From assembly GCA_963921195.1 (NCBI GenBank), contig OY992540.1, positions 38,897,890 through 38,961,889 on the forward strand: a DNA stretch of 64,000 nt, given 5' to 3'. Shown in pieces: positions 34,147-45,590 of this stretch (position 1 is the first letter of the stretch; the number at the start of each line of letters is the position of its first letter). Source of the stretch: Pegoplata infirma (taxonomy: Eukaryota > Arthropoda > Insecta > Diptera > Anthomyiidae). The translations under genes were made by a program, and so were the position numbers. The notes beneath the pieces were generated by a model. It did not search any database. It was not told where the DNA came from and was given only the letters and a program-made list of their open reading frames with translations.

Positions 34147-36647
34147 TAAGAAAAATTTTATCGAAGAAGAACATTCCACCAATCCTACTGAAAAAAAGTG
34201 ATGATACATGGACAGAAAGTGCAGATGAAACACTTGATGTTCTACTTACGACACACTTTCCGGGATGTAGGATAAATCCAATTGCAGTGAATGTAATCCG
34301 CGATAATCCCTCAATTATTCCAGAAAATTGTTTAACTGCGGACCGAATAAAATGGGCTCTAGCTTCATTCAAACCATACAAATCACCTGGACCTGACGGC
34401 ATTATTCCGGCAATGCTTCAGAACGTCTCCAGTATTTTAATTCCGCATCTATTATCGATTTTTACTGCATGCCTGAAATTTTGCTATATACCAAAAGGAT
34501 GGAGGAAAGCAAGTATTATATACTTGCCCAAAAGCGGTAAACTTAACCACGCGACGGCAAAAGATTACAGAACAATCAGTTTGACATCTTTTCTTTTGAA
34601 AACACTGGAAAGGATAATTGATCTATATATACGAGAGCATTTAGGTACGAATTTTCTATCGGATGCACAGCATGCTTACCAGCAGGGTAAATCCATAGAG
34701 ACTGCGCTTCATTCACTTGTACAGAAGGTAGAAGCATCCCTGGAGTATAAGGAATTTGCTCTTGCAGCATTTCTGGATATAGAAGGGGCTTTTAACAATG
34801 TAAATACGGAAACGATCGTTGATGCTTTGAACAAGGCTTCAACTAACAGCTGTTTGAGTAAATGGATAGAGCAAATGCTTTCATGTCGGGAAATAACGGC
34901 CGAATGGGGTCATGCAAAAACATCCCGTTACGCTACTAGAGGAACACCACAAGGTGGGGTTCTGTCACCACTGCTCTGGCTTCTGGTGTTGGACCCCATT
35001 TTAAAGGAACTAAAGACTTTAGGAACCACAACAATAGCATACGCTGATGATGTGGTTATTCTATCATGTGGCAAATATCTGGATACTATATCCGAGATTT
35101 TAGAGGGCTCACTTAAGGCTATGTGGAAGTGGGCTTCAGGAAATGGACTTAATGTCAACCCGCAGAAAACGGAAATGGTCCTTTTTACTAGAAAATACAA
35201 AATCCCAGAATTTAGAAGGGTTCGAGTGGGAGGAGTTGAAATTCCAATATCACCGCATGCCAAATTTCTTGGAGTGTTCTTGGACAGTAAGCTGTTCTGG
35301 AACAAGAACTCTGAAGAAAGGGTAAAAAAGGCAAACAACGCGTATTACGCGTGTAAGAAAATGTTCGGCAGTACCTGGGGTCTAGAACCTAAAGTCACTT
35401 ACTGGATTTATACTTCAATCGTAAGACCAATCTTACTCTATGGAGTTTTAGTCTGGCATAAGGCACTCGAAAAGGATGTGACGCTTAAAATGTTTCAGAA
35501 GCTTCAACGGCAAATGGGACGGAGTATCACTGGCGCTTTGAGAACAACATCAGCCGACTCTATCGACACTTTATTGCACTTATTACCAATTGATCTCTTT
35601 GCTAAGGGCGAGGCTTACAAGGCTTGCCTCAGACTCAAAGAGTCAAATTGGTTCAAGTATCGCAACTTTGGACACAGTAACATTGCTAATATGGACCGTA
35701 TTGACTCTGATTACACAGTGCCCAAACTAGTTTTCGACCGGAAATATGAAGTCAGATTTCCGGATCGAGAATTCTGGTCGATCTGGCAGGGCCCTCCTGC
35801 GAACTCAATAAATATCTTTACTGATGGATCGAAGCAATCGCATGGTGTGGGAGCTGGTTTCACAATATTGGAACTAGACCAACACTTATCTTTTAAATTA
35901 CCCGCAGACTCGAGTATCTTTCAGGCTGAGATAGCTGCTATATCAAAAGCTGTGGAATTTATGGCAAAGGAAAAAGGTGCAACCCTTAATTTCTACGTGG
36001 ATAGTCAAGCTGCTCTAAAAGCACTCTTGAGCTACCAAATTAAATCGAAAACGGTTTTAAAGTGTTACGAGAATTTAAAACAACTTTGCTTGAATAATGA
36101 AGTTACCTTATTATGGGTACCAGGGCACGAAGGAATAGAAGGAAACGAGAAAGCAGATGAACTCGCGAAACTTGGAGCAGATGGCATAGGTACCACCATA
36201 ATGCTTTCACCGCCACTCCAGCATTACAAACTAAAACGAAATACCCTTACTGTCGCCAAGGCAAATCGAAGATGGAAGGAACTTAGGACAAGTCGTATAA
36301 GCAGAATTTTATGGCCACGCTATGATTTAGGAAGAACAAAATTCTTACTAACACTTACGAGAATAGAATGTCGTATGTTGACAGGTCTAATAACGGGACA
36401 CTGTCTTGTCGGAAAACATGCCAAGAACATGAATCTTATTACGGACGCAAGCTGTAAAAGGTGCGAGACACCAGACGTCGAGGAGACCATTGAACACATC
36501 CTGTGTCACTGCCCGGCTTTGGCACGAACTCGACTATCAATTATGGGAGGTTCACAGTTCGAGACTTTGGAGGAAATTACGAGGATAGACCTGAAGAGTT
36601 TGAAACAGTTCGCGATGAAGGTCAATGTATTTAGTTTACATCGATAA
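34130..36647 (+). CDS. LINE ORF2: reverse transcriptase, RNase H and zinc knuckle
   Basis: It encodes the polyprotein part that primes reverse transcription at the target site. Numbering from the first Met (34287, 786 residues): motif SPGPDGI at 33-39, FLDIEGAFNN at 162-171, GTPQGGVLSPLLW at 219-231, and the catalytic YADD at 252-255. RNase H follows with FTDGS (Asp513), QAEI (Glu548), VDSQAA (Asp572) and VPGHEG ... KADELA (His614, Asp624). A Cys2-His-Cys knuckle (Cys723, Cys726, His737, Cys740) is near the C-terminus. The frame is open back to about 34130, so Met34287 is internal and not a true start. Upstream coding (from about 33880, with PPWWSRELSNARS) lies in another frame because of a one-base indel near 34130. 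All catalytic residues are intact, but 5' truncation removes the endonuclease, so the copy is dead. It stops at TAA 36645-36647. Confidence 0.93.
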
Positions 36648-37079
36648 GCGGAAAGAGTTTTGTGGTATCGCTATGGACCAACTGGTCTATGCGGAGTGCC
36701 CATCTGGCACCGCCACCCTAACCTAACCTAACCTAACCCAAAATAATGTTTTACGGTTTCAATAGTATTTTTATCGTCAGAGAGTGCCTTAAGTGTAGGA
36801 AAAAAAATATCTACATTTCTAGTTTTTTTGTAGAATTATGGAAAATATCAGTTACACCATTTCCAATTAAATTCAAAGATTTTTTATTGAATTTCCAAAA
36901 TAAAGAAAAAAAGTGAAAAATTTGTCGTCACCATTTCCAAAAGCTTTTCTGAAACTAAGTCAGTCATTTACACTATTGCCATATTTATATCAAAAAAAAA
37001 AATATGTATATAAAAATTGTGTGCGTTGATTTAACTTCAGACACTCTTAATACTCTAAAAACTAATTTTTAGTTAGATC

Positions 37080-37786
37080 AGACAAAATTAAAAAATCTAG
37101 CCGCCATATTGTTTCCGCCATATTGAATTTTATCAGTTCGATTTTGAGATAACAGACCCGGAAATTTACTAGGCCACACTTTCAGCTAGCTTCAACGAAG
37201 AAAAGGAATATAACTGTTTTTTAATTACTTGTAACAAACTTTACTAAGCATATTTAGTCCGCCATTTTGTTTTTCAAAATTGACGCCAGTAATTCAGATT
37301 CAGTAACTCCAAGACCACCTTAAAACAAAATTTGAGTTAAATCTGACAATTATTAAAAAAATTAGTCCGCCATATTGGATGCGCCATTTTGATTTTTTTA
37401 GTTTTTAGTTAAATTTTGAAATCAGCGACCCCGAAATACTCTAAAAGCACATTTTCAGCCGGATCCAACAACGATAAAGAATTTTGGCCGGAGTTGGATC
37501 ATTCTTTAAACTTTAAGAAGCATATTTAGTCCGCCATTTTGTTTTTCAAAATTCGGAGTGACAATTCTTATTCAGTAACTCCAAGACCCGCATAAAACAA
37601 AATTTGAGTTCAATCGGACAATTAAAAAAAAAAAAATTGTCCGCCATATTGGATCCGCCATTTTGATTTTTTTGGTTTTTAGCTAAATTTTGAAATCAGC
37701 GACATCGAACTCCCCTAGAAGCACATTTTCAGACGGATCCAACAACGCTAAAGACTTTTGGCCGGAATTGGATCATGCTGGCCCTG
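37080..37786. repeat. Tandem array of about 272 bp, nearly three units
   Basis: The unit contains tagtccgccattttg (37256, 37528), cagtaactccaagacc, ccgccatattgga and ggatccaacaacg...ttttggccgga. The third unit merges with the right terminus of the 33312-37790 element, so its inner box (ttttggccggaattggatc) is repeated internally at 37480. Confidence 0.8.
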
Positions 37787-38408
37787 TGTGCAGTAAACGA
37801 TTTAATAGCATTGAGTAAATTTTTAATAAAAATTTATTAAATGTTTGAAAAAAAATTGAGTAAATTTTTAATTGACACAATTAAAGATTTACTCAAAATT
37901 TATCTATTTTTTTTTAAGTTTAAAAATTTTACAAAAATTTAACAAGTTTAAATTTTTTTACAAAAAAAAAAAAAACAAAAAACTTGTTTTTTTTAACTTT
38001 ACCAAACATATTTATGTCTCAAAAACATAGGAAAATTTTATAAAGACGATTACAAACTTTCATATACATACACAAAAAACTATAAACTAAACGAGAATTC
38101 AAAAACTATGAGAGTTAAAAAAAAATTAAAAAAAAACTACTACTATTAAATTTTTATTAAATTATTTACTTAAATTGTTTTTAAAATTTTTAAGTAAATT
38201 TTTAATTGCGTCAATTAAAAAATTACTCAATTTTTGTTTTTAAATTTAAACAAGTGATTACTCAAATCTGTTTCCTACATATTTTTTTCTGTGTATAATA
38301 CTTTTTTTGGTGTCGATTTTATTTAAAAAAGTTCAATTTGCTGAACAATTGAATTTATATTCAGAATGAATTCGAAATTTCGAAAGGCACGTTTGGTATT
38401 ATCATATA

Positions 38409-39162
38409 CATAGATGGGAATTTTTCATTACCATTGAAATTTAATTATCATTGGTTGATATCAAATTTGACGCCCTATGTTCACACTGAACTTTATTTAA
38501 GTATTTTTAGTAGTCAGAAATGTATTCCTATTGATATTTAAATAAATAAAGGACATATATATATATATATATATCAATGGTAATGAAAAAATTTTCATTA
38601 CCATTTAATGGTAATTAAATTTTTTTAATTGAAAAAATAATTACTAATGGTAATGAAATGCACCAATTTTTGAAAAACACCAATTATAATTGGTTTCAAA
38701 ACCATTGGTTTGGCCATTTTTGTTTTTTTGAAAAGTTAAAAATTTAAACATCAAAGTATGTTTTTACAAAAAAAATATGAAAATATTTAAGACAAAAAAC
38801 AAAACGCAAATAAAAATTTCAAATATTGTGTTAAACAAAGGCAATCAACGTGTGTTTGGTTTATAAAATGTGAAAAATTAAAACACCATATAACAAGAAA
38901 AAACAGATATTTCCAAATATTAACGATTTTGACAATATTGTGGCGACTTTTACTAATGGTAATTATTTTTTTTAAGTGTTGCCATACCAATGGTAATTAT
39001 TTTTTTTTTAATTTTCATTAGTAATTAAATTGATAAATAATTTAATTGGTACAATTGATACAACCAATGGTAATGAAAAAAATTTCATTACCATTGACAT
39101 CAATTAAATGGTAATTAAACCATCAATTAATTGGTCCCTTTAATTAATTAGTCCCATCTATG
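38409..39162. mobile_element. hAT-like element with exact 8-bp duplication ATCATATA
   Basis: The termini are catagatgggaatttttcatt and, inverted, catagatgggactaattaatt. The duplication atcatata is at 38401-38408 and 39163-39170. Its subterminal regions are built from accattggtaatgaaa words in both orientations, as in many hAT elements. It carries a (TA)n tract at about 38556-38573 and no transposase. Confidence 0.85.
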
Positions 39163-39170
39163 ATCATATA

Positions 39171-39919
39171 CTATGATCACTACAGTAAAAGTTTGATTAA
39201 AACATTGTTTAGCTACAATCGTAGTATGTTCAAAATGGGGCTAAGGGTTGGACATAATCATACACTATGATTTTTTTTTTTTGTAATTTTTTTAGGAAAA
39301 GCGCTTAGTGTACATTGAGGGCTTACCTTGTAACTTAATAAAATCGAGAAAAAAATACCTCGCTACCTACCGGACTATTTTGGTCACATTTTTCTACTAT
39401 TTTCCCCTCCTTAAAATCATTTTAACCACTTTGCCGGAAAAGTAAAAAAATTTAAAAGCTGGCTAGAAAAAAAAATAACATTTGTAACACTTTCAATGTC
39501 TTCTTTTTGTATTTCACATTTTTTTGCTGTCTTAATAACCTCATTTAGATGGGAATTAAATGAAAATATAAACATATATACATTTAACAATATTACAAAC
39601 ATTACCATATATATTTTTACAAACAAACATACATATCTACAGAAAGAAATGTAGAAAAAACACATTGCTTAATTTTATGTTTTTCTTTTTTTTTAAAAAA
39701 AAAAAAAGAAAATTGCAAATTGTTGTTGCTTATGCTTCTTTGGCTTACTAATGCTAAATGCTCCCCAAGCAAATTTTTGATACTCAAAATAATCTCATTC
39801 CAGTACAATCCACTCCATGCTACACGTCACTTCTTACCCCCGCACTCTTTAACTGATAAAGTTGCTACTGAGCTGATTTTGTGATGATTATACAACAAGA
39901 CGTTAATGTTAGTAATAAC
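39171..39919. other. AT-rich spacer without recognised features
   Basis: The flank repeats catactatgatca words, as does the edge of the hAT insertion. Beyond that I see no transposon end or gene. Small minus-strand frames at 39417-39808 are AT-driven and show no domain. Confidence 0.45.
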
Positions 39920-40110
39920 CATTTTTATACACTCTACTCTAGTGATATATATAAGTTTTTCATTCTATCAGTAACACATCGAAATGTCGGTTTAGGACCC
40001 TATAAAGTGTGTATTTTTATGGTGCTTGATTGATTTTAAGACGATCTAGCGATAACTGACAGTCTTTCTGTAAAAATACTGGTTTTGGATATGACACTGA
40101 CCCGATTTTA
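39920..40110 (+). repeat. DINE-like hairpin-end fragment
   Basis: It runs from tatacactctactctagtgatatatataag through ttaagacgatctagcgataac; the GTCY array is lost (cagtctttctg). Confidence 0.65.
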
Positions 40111-40332
40111 TAATGTTTTTCTGAAGATATGGGTGTACTTGGCAATACAAAATTAAAAAAAAAAATGTCTTATCCATGTGTTATTCACTGAACTACCAGT
40201 CGGTAACATCTAGGTTCATATATTAGTGATACCCATTATTATTGACATTCTAGCTTCCGTCTGTCTGTGAAAAGCAAGAACCAAATGAGCTAGATTCCAG
40301 AAATTCGCCACGAATTAGTCAAAGGCTGCAAA

Positions 40333-41019
40333 TAAGGGCTTTCCGTCAAATCTAAACTTTCGAATTTCGTGTCGGAATACCTGCCAAACGATGGCCACGG
40401 AATAGCAGATTGCGGGAAAATTTATGAAATAATGTTGTTGCAGATAATGTTGCAACATCATCTTCGGTCGGCAACCAGCGGTAAAAGTATGAAAAAATAA
40501 TTTTTTTCGACCAAAATTCATTACCGAATTTTTTGACAAAATCTGGCTCAAAAATTCCGAATTTTTGGGTGCTTTCAGGAAACATATTTAAAAAATTTCA
40601 AAAAAGAGATTTTGGCCCACAAATGCTGATTTTTAAGCATAAAAATATTTTTTTTATCCAAAAGTTGGAAAATGTTAAGAATGTTATCTAAAAAATATAA
40701 AACATAATTTTTGTCCAAAAATTCTGATCATCGATTTTGGCCCACAGATGCTGATCAGTATTTTTGGACCAAAATGGTGTTTTTATTTTTTTAAATATTT
40801 TTCACATAATACACTCACCATTTTTCAACTTTTAGCACAAATTTGATTGAAAAAATTGGACATGACTTTTGGTCAAAAACCGTAATTTGGTTGCCGACTG
40901 CAAATGCCCTTGCAAAATTTTTTCATAAATTTTCCTACATTCAGCTACTCCGTGGCCATCGTTCGGCAGGTATTACGATACAAAATTTGAAAGTTTAAAT
41001 TTGACGGGACGACCTAATG
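40333..41019. mobile_element. Foldback element, complete copy
   Basis: The left arm (gggctttccgtcaaatctaaac, cggaatacctgccaaacgatggccac) pairs with the right arm (gtggccatcgttcggcaggtatta, aaatttgacgggacgacctaa). The centre is around ccacagatgctgatcag. Short frames at 40315-40585 lie in the arm and are not genes. Confidence 0.7.
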
Positions 41020-41499
41020 GTAATGTTCTTAAATAGACGAAATCGGACCACGACGTATTTGTTAGCTTTAAGAACTAAAACAACATCAGAAGAACGCCAA
41101 CTTGGACCCAGAAGACTTAAAAATTTAACTTTTTCTGTCTGGCCTTTGTAGGCGTTCATATAAAAAATTATAAAATGGTGTTACTTACACACAAAGAAAA
41201 GCTTCATTATTATAATGAAACTTATCATAAAAGTTCGTCCAATGAAACTGTTACATTATATTTAGGAAATGGTCCATTAATATTCATAGTATTTATGAAT
41301 CATTTCATTATATTTATGAAAATTTTCATAATATTTATGAAAACTTCATTAAAAAGTTTCATTCGATGAACTTTTATGACAAATTATTTTACAGTTCTTT
41401 GAATGTAGGTGCAAAAGAGTTATTTTTACATTTTGGGGGTTATAAAAGATTCGGCAGAGAAGCATTTAATACTCCCGCTTGTTCTTACCACTTTTGTTA

Positions 41500-42460
41500 A
41501 ACAAGTGGAACATTTTTTTTTTAGAGGAAATTCAGACTTGTAAAGAAATTTTGGAGAAAACAAAATTTGGATGAAAAAAAGTTTTTGATGAAAAAAAATT
41601 TTTGATGAAAAAAAATTTTTGATGAAAAAAAAAAGATTTTGAAGAAATAAAAATGTTTGCTGAGTTATCAAAAAAAAAAAATATTATATAAAAAATAAAA
41701 AGGATTTTATAAAAAAAAAAAAAAAAAATTTTTGATCAAAAAAAGTTTTTGATGAAAAAAAAATTTTAATGAAAAAAAATTTTTGATGAAAAATAAAAGA
41801 TTTTGAAGAAATAAAAATGTTTGCTGAGTTATCAAAAAAAAAATATTATATAAAAAATAAAAAGGATTTTATAAAAAAAAAATAAGTTTTGATAAAAAAA
41901 ATTTTGTGGATCAAATAAAAATCTAAAAAAAAAAAAAAAATTGGTAAAAATAATTGATAAAAAAAAATTGGTGATCAAAAGAAAATTGTGATAAAAAGTT
42001 GATATTAAAAATTTTTTTTTTGATGAAAAAAAAAAATAATTAAAAAATAACGATTTTGAAAATAATTTTTGATGAAAAAATAAATTTTAATGAAAAAAAA
42101 AAAAAACAATTTGTTGATGAAAAAAAGTCTCAAATAAAAAAACAACTTATAAAGAAATAAAATTTTGATTACAAAAAACTAATTTTTTTGATGAAATTTT
42201 TGTTTTTTCATAAACGTTTTTTTTTTGTCATAAAACCTTTTTTTTCCTCAAACACTTTTTTTATCAAAAAAATTATCAAAATTTCTTTCATCATTTTGAT
42301 AAAACAACGACTTATGAAAAAATAAAAATTGAATGACCAAAAATGTTTTTTGATGAAAAAAAGTTTTTGATGAAATTTATATTTTTTCATAAATCTTTTT
42401 TTTTCATCAAAAAATTTATTTTTATTAACTTTTTTTTTTTTATTATGTCTTCCTTTAAAA
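41500..42460. repeat. Low-complexity tttttgatgaaaaaaa array
   Basis: Dozens of tttttgatgaaaaaaa units vary in length. A longer block (gaagaaataaaaatgtttgctgagttatc ... aaaaaggattttat) is tandemly duplicated at 41640 and 41804, period about 164. The same motif type is at 45600-45670 and 57444-57780. Just before it, 41195-41400 has ttcat/atgaa words in both orientations. Confidence 0.75.
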
Positions 42461-43104
42461 ATTTGAAGTCCTCTAAAAGGAAGAAGGATCCCGAAATGAA
42501 AAACTGTAAATGAAGTTTTACTCCATTTGATTACTACATTCACACGTATATCATTCGGTTCATGTTTAACATTGGCTGTCGGACGGTATAACCTCCACAA
42601 TGTAACAAAAGATTATTTGAAAAAAAAAAAATCTTTAAAAAAAAAATCACGTGGAACAACTTTTTTGGTGAAAAAAAAAAAATTTCGCGTGTTTTTTAAA
42701 TATGATGCACTACTTAAAATACCATTTTTTGTCAAATTCCGTTCACATATGCTAACCACCAGCCAATTTAAAGCATTTTAAGGTTATGTGCAATGTACCA
42801 AAATGTGTTCTTACAATTTTGTTCATAACTTTTGAACCGCTGCACACTGGTCGATCCCATTGGCCAAAAATAAAAAATAAAAGTCAAAAGTTTGTCACCA
42901 AATGTGGCATCACTATTTCTTATAAAAACAAGGTTTAAAAATTTATAGTTTTTTTTGTTTTGTTCCAACTGTACTCTTTAAGAACAGCTTCAAAAGAGAG
43001 ACAAAGTAAACAGTTGGTTTTTAAAGTGTGAAAAAGTGGAAAATTAAGTGCAAATTCAAATTATTTAAAACATTAAAAAAAAAATTGTGTTGAAATAAAT
43101 CAAA

Positions 43105-43842
43105 ATGAATATTGTATTAAAAGGTATTAACTAAATTTTAAAATTATTACAAAGTGTTTAGCTTGTTGTGGATTTTTTATAAAATTATTATTTTCCCAGT
43201 GTGATTTTTAGTGTTTGTTCGTCCATATATTTAAATTTCAACTACAGTTTTAGTTGTGTTACCCCCAGATATCTCCAATGGGATTTTTTTGGTTTATTAG
43301 TTAATATTCCAAGATTCTAAAATTGTTAATATCAGCTGCTTTGGTCTGCCCGTCTTTGAGTTATCTCCCACAATTCAAAGCGGCCTCGATGTTTTTTTGT
43401 CCAAATTTGTGTGGTGTTTTGTTAACTTATGTTTGCGTTGCTCTGTTATTGTTATGCATGTAAAGAAATGTGTTTGTTTTTCTTTTCCATGAACTTTTAA
43501 TTTAATTTTTTCTTAATTTTATCCTTATTATAAATTGTTTTTGCAATAGGCACATGTTATAATTGCAAAATTTCGCGATCACATATTTTTGATATTTGGT
43601 GCTTCGAAAGAGGTTCAAATGCTGAAAAAGCTCGAAAAGTGAAGGATACCGTGAAAAGCTATATTAAAAATGAGGGCTACACATTTGAAGAAAGTCAATT
43701 AGAAGCACGCTTAAATGATATTTGCAAAAAAATTTCAGAATTTTGGCAAAAATGCAATCGTGTAAAAACAAGAGTTCAAAATACATATTCTGATTGGCTT
43801 GCCGAAAAGGAGTCGATTTTTATTAAACTCAGAAAAATCTGA
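43105..43842 (+). CDS. Probable two-exon gene, 103 residues, function unknown
   Basis: Exon 1 is 43105-43123 (start context caaaATG, good for a fly), the intron is 43124-43549 (gtattaa ... ttgcaatag, 426 bp), and exon 2 is 43550-43842 with stop TGA at 43840. The splice restores phase exactly (one base plus two). Predicted features: a CYNC motif near the N-terminus, an aromatic/charged stretch (FDIWCFERGSN), then a helix-rich region with FEESQLEARLNDICKKISEF and W residues (EFWQKC, SDWLAEKES). A motif-like continuation, NQDRGRPRLSFGEC then SSRTKRRR, sits one base out of frame downstream (43826-43957). From memory, GRP-x(3)-F-x(3)-S-x-R-[ST]-K-R-[RK] follows such a domain in large uncharacterised multi-copy proteins of insects and cnidarians; unverified. 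I infer an N-terminal piece of that family, perhaps the element's own protein. AATAAA lies at 44109-44114. Confidence 0.55.
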
Positions 43843-43957
43843 GTTGAATCAAGATCGAGGACGTCCTAGATTAAGTTTCGGAGAGTGTTCAAGCAGGACA
43901 AAGCGACGACGAATAGCAGAAATAGAAAAAAGCAATTTAATATTTATTTTTTTATAG
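43826..43957 (+). pseudogene. Out-of-frame continuation with basic GRP...TKRRR tail
   Basis: From aactcagaaaaatctgag the second forward frame reads NSEKSELNQDRGRPRLSF and then SSRTKRRRIAEIEKS before a TAG stop. Its composition is unlike the AT-rich background, which suggests it was once joined to the upstream frame and that a one-base indel near 43820 separated them. A basic cluster of this sort could be a nuclear-localisation or DNA-contact segment. Confidence 0.5.
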
Positions 43958-44549
43958 CAGTTTAAAAATTGGTGATATTAAGGCAGTTTTTTAGTTACAA
44001 CACCCCTTAACTTTCTATAATTTTTAATTACATTTTGTTTTATATTTAATAAGTGAATATTTTTCTTTTTTTAAACTAATCTTTTAAAAATATTGTTAAC
44101 ATTTGAATAATAAACTAGTTTCGCACATTTTTTCTCAATTTTTTGCTTACGTGAATGTGGGTGCTACCGTAAGGGGTGGGGTTGGGTATGAGTCATCGAC
44201 CACTCCTATTTTATCAATAAATAGTTCTGACATATTTATAAAGCCGTGACAAAAGTTTCACGACAATACCTATACTGGAAGTATTTTTGGCCGCCAACTC
44301 CATACAGCTCCGACCACTGTGCGCTGAATCGATTTTGCTCAAATGCAATACCAAACTGCTTAGGACAACAGAAAGTATTGTTAGTCTCAGACATATATTT
44401 TTAATACTTTGGCCGTGATTACCATTTCAACAGATGGACCGACGAAAAGGCAGACGGACAACGCTAGCATGTCATATAATCGATCACTGATTAATAAATA
44501 TATACTTTATGGTGTCCCAGACCGATATTTGACTAATAAAAAAATTTTT

Positions 44550-45590
44550 GATTAAAAACAAGTAAAAAAAAGTAAAATTCGTCCTTGCCGAATGTATTGA
44601 TACCCTCCACATTTTAAAAAAGATTATTGCAAAAAACTTTATTCAAAAGGAAATTACCTTTGAGAAAAAAAAAATTTTTGAAAAAGAAATTTCCGCAAAA
44701 AAAAAAATTGCAGTTTTATTTTTAGGTTATGTTGAATGTACTAAAATTTTTGAAGGTCCTTACATTTTTGTGCATAACTTTTGAACCACTGAACCGATAT
44801 ACCAACCGCTGAACCGATATATACGATGTCCGTGATCGCTATTTCCATAGACATACAGTCAGACAGACGGACATCGCTAGAATGTCTTAAAATCGATCAC
44901 TGATGAATTATATATAAATATATTTTTTGGGGTCTCACAAGGGAAGTATCTCAACCCTTATGAACCGATTTGCCTGAAACTTAAAATATATATAAAAGAG
45001 ACGATTTTAAGGTTGGGGTGTCTCGGCTTATCGGCCATATCAGTGTTTCAAAATTTCGTTGTCCCCTTATGAAACAAGGTGGACCTCCAGGAAAATTTCG
45101 ATAACTCCCGAACTAACAGGAATATCCAACAGGAAAATACGTGTCGACTTAAATTTATAAAGATTATTTCATATTCATATGGACTTTGTAGGTCTATGTC
45201 TTCATATAAATACCACCCAAAATTTACACATTTTCATGAAAAAAGTATTTAACGAAGCCAAATTTTTACAAGGTTTATGACACCATTCGATTGGCATTAA
45301 AAAACCTTTCTTCTCATATATAAACATCATATAGTTTTTTAAAAAGAAATGGCTGAAAAATCCAAAAAACGATTTTTTCGCCATTTTTTTACCTATATTT
45401 TGAACCCCTAAATCCCCGATATGGCCGATAAGCCGAGACACTCCAACCTTAGAATTGTCCCTTTTATATATATTATGCGTTTCATGCAAATCGGTTCATA
45501 AGTGTTGAGGTACTCTTGTCAGACCGAGTTTTCGATGAGCTACAAACGGAATGACAAACTTATATATACCCTCTGTCACTAAAGTTTTTC
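44550..45590 (-). mobile_element. DINE-like element split by 44938-45518
   Basis: It runs from acaagtaaaaaaaagtaaaattcg through gacagacggacatcgctag to ttttttggggtctca. It resumes at tcagaccgagttttcgatgagc and ends tatataccctctgtcactaaag. Confidence 0.75.
44938..45518. mobile_element. Copy of the 24424-24965 family, flanked by TCA
   Basis: The inverted ends are caagggaagtatctcaaccc and caagagtacctcaacac. The 3-bp flanks TCA are at 44935-44937 and 45519-45521, and the interrupted repeat reads ggtctcagaccg when joined, as expected. About 90 bp of each end pair. It contains no transposase frame. Confidence 0.75.

Larger units (their letters stand above)
33868..36733 (+). mobile_element. 5'-truncated LINE with 14-bp target duplication
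   Basis: The target duplication taacccaaaataat is at 33854-33867 and 36734-36747. The 3' end is a short CCTAA repeat (ccctaacctaacctaacc) with no poly-A, shared in type with the fragment at 25181-26293. The endonuclease and any ORF1 are missing. The presence of RNase H downstream of the reverse transcriptase points to the I/LOA side of non-LTR elements (inference from domain order). Confidence 0.93.
33312..37790. mobile_element. 4.5-kb CACAGAG-ended element with 5-bp duplication CAGTA
   Basis: The ends are CACAGAG and (inverted) CACACAG, each followed by 22 bp and then CCAAAAGTC. Target copies CAGTA are at 33307-33311 and 37791-37795. The paralogue at 55400-55425 (complement) shows the empty site caccagtaaacg, proving the insertion. 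It resembles Transib in having a CACA-type heptamer and 5-bp duplication. Apart from the inserted LINE (33868-36733), the interior is non-coding: left 33340-33860, right 36750-37786 with a 272-bp tandem repeat. No RAG1-like transposase is visible. Confidence 0.8.
33233..38294. mobile_element. tCACAGAAAAAAATA-ended element, interrupted by 33312-37790
   Basis: The termini read tcacagaaaaaaataaaaaa and (inverted) acacagaaaaaaatatg, and a 5-bp flank ataat occurs on both sides (33228-33232, 38295-38299). Its body is built from ttgagtaa / ttactcaa words. The second copy is 51351-55486. Because flanks and ends are AT-rich, the exact boundary is less certain than for the inner element. Confidence 0.6.
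42843..44321. mobile_element. 1.48-kb CACAGTG-ended element with 5-bp duplication CGCTG, carrying a spliced reading frame
   Basis: The left end is CACACTG, 14 bp, then CCAAAAATA. The right end (inverted) is CACAGTG, 24 bp, then CCAAAAATA. The target copies CGCTG at 42838-42842 and 44322-44326 are exact and GC-rich, inside a DINE-like repeat whose other copies read ttttgaaccactgaaccgat at this point. Transib transposons have a CAC-type heptamer, an A-rich inner box and 5-bp GC-rich duplications, so I infer a Transib-like element. It encloses the two-exon frame at 43105-43842. It is far too short for a full Transib transposase (about 650-700 residues), so it is an internally deleted or cargo-bearing copy. 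Confidence 0.75.
42585..44532 (-). mobile_element. DINE-like element split by 42843-44321
   Basis: Left part: aacctccacaatgtaac ... ttgttcataacttttgaaccgctg. Right part from 44322: cgctgaatcgattttgctcaaatgcaatacc, then gacagacggaca-type remnant, cgctagcatgtcatataatcgatcac, and cccagaccgatatttg. The hairpin end is missing. The left boundary is approximate. Confidence 0.65.

Noticed and set aside
34094..35338. Minus-strand frames of 64-136 codons
   Set aside because: They are shadows of the LINE reverse transcriptase frame.
36710..36740. CCTAA run as interstitial telomere repeat
   Set aside because: It is the 3' end of the LINE, immediately followed by the target duplication, and flies lack simple telomere repeats.
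38470..38490. Right end of the foldback family at 32741 (aaatttgacgccctat)
   Set aside because: It lies inside the hAT-like element 38409-39162 and the adjacent sequence does not match the arm; probably chance or another fragment.
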